This document shows, in pieces, positions 24,402-33,030 of a stretch of DNA of 61,592 nt (position 1 is its first letter; each line of letters opens with the position of its first letter). The notes beneath the pieces were generated by a model. That model made no database searches. It saw nothing but the letters and a program-made list of their open reading frames with translations, and was not told where the DNA came from. A program made the position numbers and the translations under genes. This DNA is from Terriglobales bacterium. Its GTDB lineage: Bacteria; Acidobacteriota; Terriglobia; Terriglobales; Acidobacteriaceae. The stretch lies in NCBI GenBank assembly GCA_035764005.1, contig DASTZZ010000075.1, positions 1-61,592 on the forward strand. The letters run 5' to 3'.

Positions 24402-25313
24402 ATGAAAAAGGTCTTCACCTTGCCGTTGCTGTTTGCTGGACTCGCGGCGCCGGCTGCGATCGCGCAGCAACGTGTCTTCGACTGGGTTCCGGACACCAAC
24501 GACGTGGTGCGCCTCGCGCCGGGCATGCGCCAGAATGCGCATCAGTATGGTCCCGGACAGGGTGGGGACATCAAACTGCAGCTAACCGCCCAGCGACCCG
24601 TAACGGTTGCGATGATCCATAGCAGCGACTGGAACAATGTGGCCAAGGATCCGGAAGCGATCCTTCGCGCAGAAGTGATGGACAAACTGCAATACCTCTG
24701 CGTGCAAGAGCATGTTGTGAATACCACGTATACCTGCACTTTGCCGGCGTCGGCTGATGCAATGGCCTTGATCGTCCGCGATGAACGCACCGGCGACCGC
24801 GCCGTTCTGGCTGGAATCGGCAATGTGCTGGGCGTACGTCACGCGGCTGCGGTGATTGCTCCCGCCAATGAAGTCAGTTTGCAGTACTACCGTTGGGATT
24901 GCGTCCAGAACTGCTATCACTCTGAATATCAGGGCTTCCGCCTCGCGAAAGAAAAGTTTGAACCCAACATCCTGAAGACCTACAGCCTGCCTCTGCCGGA
25001 GCATGATGGCGAGCAGGTGGATGTGAAGATGAAGTCTTCGGTGCCCATGCTTCTGGCGGTTGTGCCCTCAGATGTGGCGCAGCAGCTCTACAGTCATCCC
25101 GACATGCTGGACAACGCAGTGGGCAATGGCGTTTGCCAGCAGCGCGCGGCGCAGTCGGTGAACTTCGGCTGCCAACTGAACCCGAACGGCGTAGCTCAAT
25201 CGTTGATCGTTCTACCCGAGCCCTCAGCCGGAATTCCCAAAAAGGGCAAGACCGAGATTGAAGTAACATCCGTGAAGTGCGTCGCGCACTGCCGCGTCTG
25301 GGCAGCCAATTAA
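24402..25313 (+). CDS. secreted Cys-containing protein of unknown function
   Basis: The frame opens at 24273, but the ATG at 24402 is chosen because it begins a clear signal peptide (MKKVFTLPLLFAGLAAPAAI, cleavage near IAQQ). The mature 280-residue part has several Cys residues placed for disulfides (LCVQEH, YTCTLP, WDCVQNCYH, NGVCQQ, GCQLN, KCVAHCRVW). I recognise no family. It stands alone; its stop codon is part of the left arm of a 30-bp inverted repeat. Confidence 0.75.
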   Translation: MKKVFTLPLLFAGLAAPAAIAQQRVFDWVPDTNDVVRLAPGMRQNAHQYGPGQGGDIKLQLTAQRPVTVAMIHSSDWNNVAKDPEAILRAEVMDKLQYLCVQEHVVNTTYTCTLPASADAMALIVRDERTGDRAVLAGIGNVLGVRHAAAVIAPANEVSLQYYRWDCVQNCYHSEYQGFRLAKEKFEPNILKTYSLPLPEHDGEQVDVKMKSSVPMLLAVVPSDVAQQLYSHPDMLDNAVGNGVCQQRAAQSVNFGCQLNPNGVAQSLIVLPEPSAGIPKKGKTEIEVTSVKCVAHCRVWAAN

Positions 25314-25460
25314 CGTGGAGCCGGGCGCCCTCGCCCGGGTGTTTCGCTGCAATGTCCAAATTCGTTTTCAGGCTGTGAAAATAGGCCTGTTCTTCCCAGT
25401 TTTTTCATAAGCTTGGTATTCTCTCCAAAAACCCGGGCGAGGGCGCCCGGCTCCACGTTA
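25311..25460. repeat. perfect 30-bp inverted repeat overlapping a stop codon (family E)
   Basis: The arms 25311-25340 and 25431-25460 are exact complements, built around GGAGCCGGGCGCC and CTCGCCCGGGT, with a 90-nt spacer. Each arm is itself partly self-complementary (CCGGGCGCC/CCCGG). The left arm begins with the TAA of the secreted-protein gene. A decayed relative lies at 55763-55790. Confidence 0.88.
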
Positions 25461-25528
25461 GCTGCTCTCTCATCGCTATACTTGTAGCAGCCCTTTTCTG
25501 AACCTTCTACAGGCGAATTAACTAACAA

Positions 25529-25906
25529 ATGTACGAAGTCACCGTTGAAGACAGCTTTGCCGCGGGTCATTATCTGCGCAACTATCGCGGAAAATGCGAG
25601 AACCCGCACGGCCACAACTACAAAGTCCGCATCACTCTCCAAGGCAGGGAGCTCGATGCCGCCGGCTTGCTGCTCGATTTCAAAGAACTGAAGCAAGTTA
25701 TGAAACCGGTGATCGAACGCCTCGATCACCAGATGATCAACGACGTAGCACCGTTTACCACGCTGAATCCCTCCGCCGAGAACCTGGCGAAGTATTTCTA
25801 CGACGAGACAAGCTGCACGTTGAAAAAATCGACTTCAGGCCGCGTAAGCGTAAAAGAAGTCACAATCTGGGAGACGGATACGACTACTGCGCGGTATTCG
25901 GAGTGA
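25529..25906 (+). CDS. queD: 6-carboxytetrahydropterin synthase
   Basis: QueD turns 7,8-dihydroneopterin triphosphate into 6-carboxy-tetrahydropterin, the second step to preQ0 and queuosine. The 125-residue length is standard. Zinc ligands are His14 (FAAGH), His27 and His29 (NPHGHNY), with catalytic Cys23 (GKCENPH). LDFKELK and LDHQMIND follow, and the C-terminal catalytic Glu is in WETDT. It lies upstream of queE with only two heptamer arrays and a short spacer between. QueC, FolE and QueF are not in the window. Confidence 0.95.
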   Translation: MYEVTVEDSFAAGHYLRNYRGKCENPHGHNYKVRITLQGRELDAAGLLLDFKELKQVMKPVIERLDHQMINDVAPFTTLNPSAENLAKYFYDETSCTLKKSTSGRVSVKEVTIWETDTTTARYSE

Positions 25907-25909
25907 AGC

Positions 25910-25944
25910 GGCTTCCGGCTTCTGGCTGCTGGCTTCTGGCTAGT
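25910..25944. repeat. 7-nt-period tandem array just after queD
   Basis: Five heptamers: GGCTTCC, GGCTTCT, GGCTGCT, GGCTTCT, GGCTAGT, starting 3 nt after the queD stop and followed by TTTTT. The words are the complement of the GCCAGMA array at 60601-60649. Confidence 0.85.
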
Positions 25945-26007
25945 TTTTTGAGCATTGAAGAATGTGTTCAGATGAACACAGGAACAAGGCGCGAACTGCG
26001 CAGAATT

Positions 26008-26028
26008 AGCCGGTAGCCGGTAGCCTGA
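26008..26028. repeat. 7-nt-period tandem array just before queE
   Basis: AGCCGGT, AGCCGGT, AGCCTGA, ending 3 nt before the queE ATG. It takes the place where a ribosome-binding site would be expected, and no Shine-Dalgarno is visible. Confidence 0.75.
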
Positions 26029-26031
26029 TGT

Positions 26032-26712
26032 ATGTATCTCATCGAAATCTACAAATCCGTCCAAGGCGAATCTTCTTTCGCGGGATTGCCATGCATCTTT
26101 GTGCGCCTTGCCGGATGCAACCTGCGCTGCTCATGGTGTGACAGCGAGTACACCTTCACCGGCGGGCACAAATCCTCGATCGATGAAGTGATCAACAGAG
26201 TCCGAAGCCTTGCTCCCGTCAAACTTGTGGAGATTACCGGCGGAGAGCCGATGCTGCAGGAGCGCGAGGTCGTGCCGCTCATGCAGAAGCTCCTCGACGA
26301 TGGCTACGAAGTGCTGATCGAGACCAGCGGGGAACGTGCGTTGGAAAACGTTCCGAAAGCAGTTCACAAAATTGTCGATGTAAAGTGTCCCGCTTCGGGA
26401 GAAGGCGGGAGCTTCCGCATTTCCAACCTCGATGTACTAACTCCGGCTGACGAGATGAAATTCGTCATTGCTGATCGCGCGGATTATGAATTCGCACGGG
26501 ACTTCGTCCGCGAGCATCAGCTTGAGCAAAAGACGCGGAACATTTTGTTTTCTCCAGCATTCCGCAAAGATGCCGGCCCTGCGCGCGATGCTCGCAATTG
26601 CCTGCTCGATCCACGCGAACTGGTTGAGTGGATGCTCGCCGATGGTCTCAGCGCGCGCCTCGGGTTGCAGATTCATAAGTTCATATGGGAGCCGATGAAA
26701 AAGGGCGTGTAG
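26032..26712 (+). CDS. queE: 7-carboxy-7-deazaguanine synthase (radical SAM)
   Basis: QueE makes the 7-deazaguanine core from 6-carboxy-tetrahydropterin. The 226-residue protein shows the CxxxCxxC cluster (C29, C33, C36 in GCNLRCSWCDSEYTF), the EITGGEPMLQ motif and VDVKCPASGE. Lack of further cofactor-binding domains is normal for this enzyme. The start reads MYLIEIYKSVQGESSFAG, the usual QueE start. It pairs with queD 125 bp upstream, separated by heptamer arrays, and is probably co-transcribed. Confidence 0.95.
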   Translation: MYLIEIYKSVQGESSFAGLPCIFVRLAGCNLRCSWCDSEYTFTGGHKSSIDEVINRVRSLAPVKLVEITGGEPMLQEREVVPLMQKLLDDGYEVLIETSGERALENVPKAVHKIVDVKCPASGEGGSFRISNLDVLTPADEMKFVIADRADYEFARDFVREHQLEQKTRNILFSPAFRKDAGPARDARNCLLDPRELVEWMLADGLSARLGLQIHKFIWEPMKKGV

Positions 26713-26962
26713 AAGAGTCACCGCTCCCGCATCTTCCCAGGCTTCGTCTTTCCGTATTCAGCCGGCTCGACAGGTGAATTCAATTCAGCATCTCCCGTCA
26801 GTTCGAACTCAGAATGCGCTACTCGGGCAGTACGGAATTCGGGCGCTGCTCCGCGGCGCAGGTCATCCTCAAGCACGCGTCAATCCTCTAAGTAGTAGGC
26901 GCTTACCGACGCACACGATTACACAGCACGCGCCAGAAAAGACCTTTCGGAGGAGAACCAGA

Positions 26963-27721
26963 ATGAAACCGCTATCTATCTTCGCTGCATTGCTCTTATG
27001 CATTGCGGTTGGCGCGCCGTCTCGCGCGCATGCTCAAGACGCTTACACGCAGTCACAGAGTTGGCATCGAGTTCTGTCGGCTTCGGACCAGAGCCAATTC
27101 GATAAGTACTATTCCAAGTGGGTCGATGCCACACGCAAGAACGATCAGGATGACATTTCAGAGAACGCGCGCAAGATGCAGGAGATCATGGCGCGCTACA
27201 ACATTCCATCGACCGTCTCGTATGACCAGGTGGCTTCGATGGGAGGAGCAGCCGGTTACCCATCCCAGGCGTATCCAAACGCCGCCTATCCTACGGCTTA
27301 CGCGCAGCGACTCTCACCCGATGACCAGAAGGAATTCGATAAGGCCTACTCCAAGTGGGTGGAGTCAACGCGCAAGAACGACCAGGACGACATAAATGAA
27401 AGCGCGCGCAAGATGCAGGAGATCATGGCGCGTTACAACATTCCTTCGACGGTGCAGTTCGCTCAGGTTGCGAGCGGAGGCAATGCGGCAGCGTATCCGA
27501 ATTCTGCGTACGCTCCGGTAGCGCAGGGGCAGCGGCTCTCCAGCTCCGACCAGCACGAATTCGACGAAGCTTACAAAAAGTGGATGAAAGCTCGTCATAA
27601 GAAGGATCCGGACGATATTGAGAAAAGCGCGCGCAGGATGCAGGACATCATGGCGCGGTACAACATTCCCGCCAATGTGCCCTACGACACGATCGCGTCC
27701 CCAGGAGCTTCGTACAAATAG
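26963..27721 (+). CDS. secreted protein with three tandem about 70-residue repeats
   Basis: The ATG at 26963 has GGAGGAG 7 nt upstream and gives 252 residues. A signal peptide (cleavage near RAHAQD) precedes three repeats of about 65-75 residues. Each repeat runs from an L-S-x-x-D-Q motif through FDxxYxKW and R-K-x-D-x-D-D-I to ARxMQxIMARYNIP, joined by Ala/Tyr/Pro-rich linkers (such as YPSQAYPNAAYP). Repeats one and two are nearly identical; the third is more divergent (KKDPDDIEKS). Helical, amphipathic repeats suggest a binding or structural scaffold. I do not recognise the family. It stands alone. Confidence 0.85.
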   Translation: MKPLSIFAALLLCIAVGAPSRAHAQDAYTQSQSWHRVLSASDQSQFDKYYSKWVDATRKNDQDDISENARKMQEIMARYNIPSTVSYDQVASMGGAAGYPSQAYPNAAYPTAYAQRLSPDDQKEFDKAYSKWVESTRKNDQDDINESARKMQEIMARYNIPSTVQFAQVASGGNAAAYPNSAYAPVAQGQRLSSSDQHEFDEAYKKWMKARHKKDPDDIEKSARRMQDIMARYNIPANVPYDTIASPGASYK

Positions 27722-27738
27722 CCGTTGGCACTTAATCG

Positions 27739-27854
27739 TTGTCATTCCGAAATCGTTGTCATTCCGAGCAAAGCGAGGAATCCCTACAGAAGCCGAGAAT
27801 GCGCAGGCGTGGTAGGGATTCCTCACGCCAAAAGCAGGCGTTTCGGAATGACAA
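27739..27854. repeat. nested inverted repeat, family A copy 4
   Basis: The shortest copy. Its left end carries the outer arm twice in tandem (TTGTCATTCCGA at 27739 and again near 27755), followed by GAGGAATCCCTAC, GTAGGGATTCCTC and TTTCGGAATGACAA. The duplicated left arm suggests slippage or nested insertion. Confidence 0.85.
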
Positions 27855-28001
27855 GAGCCTCTTCCGAGTACAACCGTGCTGCGGCTCAATCCTTCCAATT
27901 ACTTAGGCCATTCGTTTAGAGTCTTCGTGCGTGGGTGGCAGCTCACAATCGCCGCTTAAAGCAGTTTCCTGGAACCGCACGGCGTAGGAAAAGAGGAATT
28001 T

Positions 28002-30722
28002 ATGCGCAAGCTAGTCGGTGTCCTGATCGCAATTGCCGTCATCATCGTTATCCTCATCTTTGCTTTGCCATCGCTGGTGAACGTGAACCAGTATCACGAC
28101 AAGATTCAGGCAGAGCTGCAGGACAAACTCCACCGCGACGTGACGCTCGGCAAAATGTCACTGAAGATCGTGCCGCTTTCCATCCGCGTCGCGGACGTGC
28201 AGATCGGTGAGGATCCCAACTTCCACACCGGACGTCCTTTCGCTACGACCTCCGACCTCGCCGTAAGTGCGAAACTGCTGCCTCTGATCAGGCACCAAGT
28301 CGATCTACGCTCACTGGAACTCGTGAATCCCAAAATAGAACTCGTGCGCAACGCGCAAGGCACGTGGAATTTCGCCAGCCTCGGACAGCAGCCCGCGAAT
28401 GCTCCTGCTCCCGCGCCCGCTGCGGCACAAAAGTCGGCAGCGAAGCCTGCGGCCAAGCCCAGCCCCACCGCTCCGAGCACGCCCGAGAGCAAGCCGGCGG
28501 AAAATCAGCCGAGCCAGCAGCTCTCGCTCGCGGAATTGAAGATCACCAACGGACAGGTCGCAATCACCGACGAGCAGAAACATCAGAGCCGCAGCGTCTA
28601 CGACAACATCGATCTCGACCTCACTGACTTTGAGCCGGGCAAGCCGTTCAATGTCACTCTGGCGGCTCATCTCCCGGGACAAGGCGATCAGTATGTGAAG
28701 TTTGATGGCACGGCGGGTCCGCTCAACCAGCAGAACTCGATGGCGACTCACCTCGATGGTCGTCTCAAGCTGAACCAGGTTTCTCTCGCCGGAGTGCAGA
28801 AGTTCCTGAACTCTCCGCAACTCAAGCAGTACGACGCGATCGCCAGCGGTGAAGCCAGCGTGCGCAACGACAACGGCACGATGGGCTCCACCGGCAATCT
28901 AGAGTTGAACAATGTGCGCATCAAGGGAATCGAGATCGGATACCCCATCAAAGCGGATTACAGCGTCGCCGACGATCTGAACACTGACGTAATCAAGATC
29001 GACAAAATGAATATCAACTTTGGGCCTACGCCGATCAGCCTTACCGGCGAAGTGAATACCAAGCCCACGCCGGCGCAGCTCGACGTGCAGCTCAAAGCCA
29101 ACAACGCTTCCATTACCGAGTTGGCAAAGCTGGCAGGAGCGTTCGGTGTCGCCTTCAATCCGGGAATGCAGGTCGGCGGAACGCTGAATACGGATATTCA
29201 CGCCAAAGGTTCCGCGGATCAGCCTGCGCTGAATGGAAATCTGAGCGCTTCGAATCTCGTAGTCAGCGGGAAAGACATTCCACAGCCAGTGAAGGTTCCA
29301 TCCATCACCCTGGTACTCACCCCTGACACTGTGAAGTCGAACGACTTCACCGCCCAGAGCGGCAGCACCACGCTGAACGGAAACTTCATGTTGTCGCACT
29401 ACACGACACCGAACAGCACGGTTGACGCGACCATTCGCACGAACGGCGCAAATGTCGGAGAGCTCATCAACATTGCGAAAGCCTACGGAGTCTCCGCTGT
29501 GGAAGGAATGAGCGGCTCGGGTTCGCTCACGCTGAATGCGCGCGTGCAAGGTCCAATGAAGCAGCCGGACAGGATGATCTATAGCGGCACCGGCGCACTG
29601 CAGAACGCCAGCCTCAACATGCCGAACTTCACCAAACCGGTGCTAATCAAGAATGCCGATTTGAAGTTCGCCCAGAATGCGGCCACGCTCGATAACCTCC
29701 AGGCCTCGCTCGGCAGTTCAACTGCGACCGGTTCCGCGACCGTCCAGAACTTTGCGGCGCCACAAATTAAATTCAATCTGAACGCCGACAAACTGAACAT
29801 CACCGAACTGCAACAGATCACCGGCGGAAACGCTCCGGCCAAGAAAGCTGAACTTGATCGTTTCTCGCTTGTTCCGGCGGCGAACGCGCAGGCTCGGAAG
29901 GCAGATAACGGCGGCATTTCGCATTTGGCAGGTTCGGGAGCCCTCTCGGTCGGCAGCATCATCTTCGACCAGATTGTGCTCAACAATTTCAAATCGAACC
30001 TGTCGTTCTCGGGTGATCCAGCAGGCAATCTGATGCGTACGCTCAACGGTGACGTGAACTTCAACACCGGCAACGGCAAGTTCCAAGGCATCGACCTGCT
30101 GCATGAGCTTTCCGCGATCGGGAAATTCTCGCAAGCGCAGCCGTCGCGCGGCTTCACCAACATCGTGAAGCTGGGTGGATTGATCAATATCAAGAACGGC
30201 GTTGCCAGCACCAACAATCTCGAAGCAGTCATCGATGGCGGCACTCTGGGAGCGCAAGGGACCTTCGATCTCGTAACCGAAGCCCTTAACATGCACGCCA
30301 ATGCAGTACTCAGCAAGGCTTTGAGCCAGCAGGTGGGAGGAACCGGAATCGGCGGCTTCATGAACACGGCGCTGGCCAACCGCAACGGTGAACTTGTGAT
30401 TCCCGTTTTGGTAACCGGCACGGTGAATCATCCGATCATCACGCCGGACGTCCAAAAACTCGCGCAGATGAAGCTCAACAACCTGTTGCCGACGACCGGC
30501 AATCCGGGCGCGCTGACCAGTGGCCTCTCCGGGTTGCTCGGCGGTAAAGGTGGTCAGCAAGGCAATGCCGTGCAGGGATTGTTGGGCGCCCTCGGTGGCA
30601 AACAACAACAACAGCAGCCCGAGAGCGACCAACAGCAGGGCAACGCCCAACAGCAAAAGCAGCAGCAGAATCCGCTCGGTGGCGTATTAGGTGGGCTGTT
30701 GGGGAAGAAGAAGCCGAAATAA
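28002..30722 (+). CDS. AsmA-family (AsmA-like) envelope protein
   Basis: The protein has 906 residues. An N-terminal TM (about 4-26) is followed by the AsmA start segment VNVNQYHDKIQAELQDKLHR, which leads into the long beta-groove. A Pro/Ala-rich linker lies near 125-168 and a C-terminal AsmA_2-like domain follows. The C-terminal region is low in complexity, rich in Gly, Gln and Pro (LLGGKGGQQGN and KQQQQQPES stretches). AsmA-family proteins are thought to bridge the periplasm and move phospholipids to the outer membrane. It stands alone; ruvB begins 285 nt later, across a gap without recognisable features apart from a short AAGGCC hairpin-like stretch near 30909-30925. Confidence 0.88.
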   Translation: MRKLVGVLIAIAVIIVILIFALPSLVNVNQYHDKIQAELQDKLHRDVTLGKMSLKIVPLSIRVADVQIGEDPNFHTGRPFATTSDLAVSAKLLPLIRHQVDLRSLELVNPKIELVRNAQGTWNFASLGQQPANAPAPAPAAAQKSAAKPAAKPSPTAPSTPESKPAENQPSQQLSLAELKITNGQVAITDEQKHQSRSVYDNIDLDLTDFEPGKPFNVTLAAHLPGQGDQYVKFDGTAGPLNQQNSMATHLDGRLKLNQVSLAGVQKFLNSPQLKQYDAIASGEASVRNDNGTMGSTGNLELNNVRIKGIEIGYPIKADYSVADDLNTDVIKIDKMNINFGPTPISLTGEVNTKPTPAQLDVQLKANNASITELAKLAGAFGVAFNPGMQVGGTLNTDIHAKGSADQPALNGNLSASNLVVSGKDIPQPVKVPSITLVLTPDTVKSNDFTAQSGSTTLNGNFMLSHYTTPNSTVDATIRTNGANVGELINIAKAYGVSAVEGMSGSGSLTLNARVQGPMKQPDRMIYSGTGALQNASLNMPNFTKPVLIKNADLKFAQNAATLDNLQASLGSSTATGSATVQNFAAPQIKFNLNADKLNITELQQITGGNAPAKKAELDRFSLVPAANAQARKADNGGISHLAGSGALSVGSIIFDQIVLNNFKSNLSFSGDPAGNLMRTLNGDVNFNTGNGKFQGIDLLHELSAIGKFSQAQPSRGFTNIVKLGGLINIKNGVASTNNLEAVIDGGTLGAQGTFDLVTEALNMHANAVLSKALSQQVGGTGIGGFMNTALANRNGELVIPVLVTGTVNHPIITPDVQKLAQMKLNNLLPTTGNPGALTSGLSGLLGGKGGQQGNAVQGLLGALGGKQQQQQPESDQQQGNAQQQKQQQNPLGGVLGGLLGKKKPK

Positions 30723-31007
30723 GCGGCGCACTTGCCTCAGCTCTCGAGAAATTCAACGGCTATGATCCTGACGTCCGCCGCGGCGGACGCGAAGAATCAC
30801 TGGGAATCTCTAGTGGACCAGGCCCTACATCGGCTCCTCGTCAAGGCCGCTTCGTGAAGGAGCCAAGAAGCAGCAATTAAGTCCGACAGATTGCGGGAGA
30901 TCCTTCGGCCAAAAGAAGGCCTTCAGGATGACAGCTCCGATCTTTTTTCTCTGAACGATCAACAACTCATTGCTTCCAGACGCAGTTCGCTTTACTATCG
31001 CCCGTAA

Positions 31008-32051
31008 GTGGCCGCCGCAAAACCCATCTCTGATCTGCGCGACCGGGTCGTCTCTGCCGGCATGGTGGATGATGACGCTTCATTCGAGCTCAAACTTCGC
31101 CCCAAACGTTTGAACGAATTCATTGGTCAGAAGAAGGTCAAAGACAACCTGTCTGTAGCCATTCAAGCTGCCAAATCCCGAGGCGAAGCTCTCGATCACG
31201 TCCTGCTCTATGGTCCGCCGGGTTTGGGCAAAACAACCCTGGCGACGATCATCGCCAATGAGATGGGTGTCGAGTACCAGCAGACGTCCGGGCCGGTGCT
31301 GCAGATCAAAGGCGACCTTACCGCAATCCTGACCAACGTGCGCGAAAAGCAGGTGCTCTTTTTCGACGAAGTTCATCGGCTGCAGCCGGCACTCGAAGAA
31401 ATCCTGTATTCGGCTCTCGAAGACTACAAGCTCGACATCATGGTTGGGCAGGGGCCATCGGCGCGAACGCACACGCTCGACGTTAAGCCGTTTACGTTTG
31501 TGGCCGCTACCACACGAGCCGGACTGCTATCCGCCCCATTGCGTTCCCGATTTGGAATTGTCCTGCGGCTGGAGTTTTATTCCGGTGAAGAGCTGAAGAT
31601 CATCGTTACCCGTTCGGCGGAAATCCTGGACGTTTCTATCGACGACGCTGGAGCGCTCGAGATCGCCAGCCGGGCTCGCGGGACACCGCGAATCGCCAAT
31701 CGCCTTCTGCGCCGCTGCCGAGATTATGCGCAGGTTCGCGGCTCAGGTCAGATCGATCGTGCTACGGCTCAGGCTGCTCTCGAGATGCTCGAAGTCGATA
31801 AGCACGGCTTCGACGAGATGGATCGCCGTCTGCTGCTGGCGATTATGGAGAAGTACCAGGGCGGGCCGGTCGGCCTGAATACCCTTGCTGCAGCGCTCGC
31901 CGAAGATGCCGATGCCATCGAAGACATCTACGAACCCTTCCTCATCCAGATCGGCTTCCTCGATCGCACGCCCCGCGGACGGGTGGCCACCCAGCTTGCC
32001 TATGATCATTTCGGCATCGCCCCTCCAAGAAGGCAAGCCGGTTTGTTCTAA
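31008..32051 (+). CDS. ruvB: Holliday-junction branch-migration helicase RuvB
   Basis: RuvB is the hexameric AAA+ motor that, with RuvA, moves Holliday junctions during recombinational repair. The 347-residue length is standard. [11 protein letters not shown] (about 31-41) leads to Walker [10 protein letters not shown] (69-77), Walker [11 protein letters not shown] (116-125), and sensor 1 in [12 protein letters not shown]. The arginine-finger region reads [10 protein letters not shown], and the C-terminal winged helix ends with RTPRGRVAT. Start is a GTG at 31008. ruvA and ruvC are not adjacent here. Confidence 0.97.
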   Translation: MAAAKPISDLRDRVVSAGMVDDDASFELKLRPKRLNEFIGQKKVKDNLSVAIQAAKSRGEALDHVLLYGPPGLGKTTLATIIANEMGVEYQQTSGPVLQIKGDLTAILTNVREKQVLFFDEVHRLQPALEEILYSALEDYKLDIMVGQGPSARTHTLDVKPFTFVAATTRAGLLSAPLRSRFGIVLRLEFYSGEELKIIVTRSAEILDVSIDDAGALEIASRARGTPRIANRLLRRCRDYAQVRGSGQIDRATAQAALEMLEVDKHGFDEMDRRLLLAIMEKYQGGPVGLNTLAAALAEDADAIEDIYEPFLIQIGFLDRTPRGRVATQLAYDHFGIAPPRRQAGLF

Positions 32052-32063
32052 CCCTCGCAAGTA

Positions 32064-32085
32064 GAGACGGGGCATGCCCCGTCTC
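32064..32085. repeat. 22-bp perfect palindrome (family H) after ruvB
   Basis: GAGACGGGGCA with its exact complement TGCCCCGTCTC, starting 12 nt after the ruvB stop. A decayed relative (GGCATGCCGCGTCT) is at 32129-32142. It lacks a U-tract, so terminator function is uncertain. Confidence 0.75.
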
Positions 32086-32214
32086 CTGGTAGCTGCCACG
32101 AGATGCTCCCTGCTCAGCCCAGCAGCGGCATGCCGCGTCTGTACCCTTGAGTGATGGGTGGAAGCTGCGGAAATCCAGAGTTGCCGGCCTGTTTCGCGCA
32201 TCCTACTGTATGAA

Positions 32215-32376
32215 ATGGCAAGAGTCTTCAAAGCAAAGAAATGCCCCAACTGTCTGGGTCGAGGCGTTTGCACTGACGGCTCGACATGCCCGACGTGCAA
32301 AGGTCACGGCGAGATTCCCTCTGCGTGGGACGTCGAAGTCCCCGAGGTTCCCTGCTGGAGCACCTCTTCGAGCTAA
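32215..32376 (+). CDS. small zinc-finger protein with two CxxCxGxG motifs
   Basis: This 53-residue protein carries CPNCLGRG (residues 9-16) and CPTCKGHG (about 25-32), the DnaJ-type CxxCxGxG zinc-binding repeat reduced to one pair. The chosen ATG (MARVFKAKKCPNC) lies within a longer open frame starting at 32158. It sits between ruvB and pyrR. Proteins this short with only the DnaJ zinc motif bind zinc and may act as chaperone-like or RNA-binding factors. I recognise no named family. Confidence 0.65.
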   Translation: MARVFKAKKCPNCLGRGVCTDGSTCPTCKGHGEIPSAWDVEVPEVPCWSTSSS

Positions 32377-32451
32377 GCTTCGGGGCTTAGGCTTGCCTCG
32401 TCTGGGGATTCCCTCGTATCATTTTCAGTCCACCCCGACTCACCTTCATTC

Positions 32452-33030
32452 ATGACTAGTCAAAGCCCTAAGCCACAGGTTGTGCTGCGTGAAAAAACGC
32501 GCCTTATGTCGGCCTCGGAGATCGAGCGCACGCTGGTCCGCCTGGCGCATGAGATTGTTGAAAAGAACAACGGCGTCGAGCGACTCGGATTCGTAGGCAT
32601 CAAGCGCCGCGGCGTGCCTCTGGCGAAGCGTCTGGCGGAACTGGTAAAGAAAATCGAGAAGGCTCCGGTCGAAGTGGGCACGCTCGACATCAACCTCTAT
32701 CGTGACGACCTCTCGACCACCGGACCGAAGCCTGTGGTGAATCCGATGGAAATCGGCTTTGACGTGAACGATAAAAACGTAATCCTGGTCGATGACGTTC
32801 TCTACACTGGCCGTACCATCCGCGCCGCGCTCGACGCTCTCTTCGACCACGGCCGCCCGCGCCGCGTGCAATTGCTGGTGCTCATCGACCGCGGCCACCG
32901 CGAGCTTCCCATTGAAGCCGCGTTCGTCGGACGCAACGTGCAAACCACGCAGAACGAGATTATCGAAGTGAAGCTGCAAGAGATCGATCCCAGCGAGCAG
33001 GTGCTGCTGGTGGAGAAGGTTTCGGCATGA
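32452..33030 (+). CDS. pyrR: PyrR bifunctional pyrimidine-operon regulator / uracil phosphoribosyltransferase
   Basis: PyrR binds uridine nucleotides and PRPP and in many bacteria attenuates pyr mRNA; it also has weak uracil phosphoribosyltransferase activity. The 192-residue protein carries the PRPP loop VILVDDVLYTGRT (about 110-122), IKRRGVPLA (50-58) and LIDRGHRELPI. Start is ATG. It is the first gene of the pyrR-pyrB-pyrC unit (4-bp overlap with pyrB). I looked for a PyrR-binding loop upstream; 32377-32451 shows no clear consensus, so whether attenuation occurs is open. Confidence 0.93.
   Translation: MTSQSPKPQVVLREKTRLMSASEIERTLVRLAHEIVEKNNGVERLGFVGIKRRGVPLAKRLAELVKKIEKAPVEVGTLDINLYRDDLSTTGPKPVVNPMEIGFDVNDKNVILVDDVLYTGRTIRAALDALFDHGRPRRVQLLVLIDRGHRELPIEAAFVGRNVQTTQNEIIEVKLQEIDPSEQVLLVEKVSA

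Noticed and set aside
25461-25528. preQ1 riboswitch upstream of queD
   Set aside because: I looked for a short pseudoknot with an A-rich tail and saw none; the segment is short and unstructured by eye.
26774-26962. N-terminal extension of the tri-repeat protein
   Set aside because: The later ATG at 26963 has a strong GGAGGAG and starts a proper signal peptide; the extension would bury that signal.
29579-30656. Two long minus-strand frames (280 and 312 residues) opposite the AsmA-family gene
   Set aside because: The plus strand has a coherent AsmA-type protein with a TM and a low-complexity tail; the antisense frames have no motif or start signal.
32377-32451. PyrR-binding attenuator before pyrR
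   Set aside because: No clear match to a PyrR binding loop with anti-terminator and terminator could be found in 75 nt.
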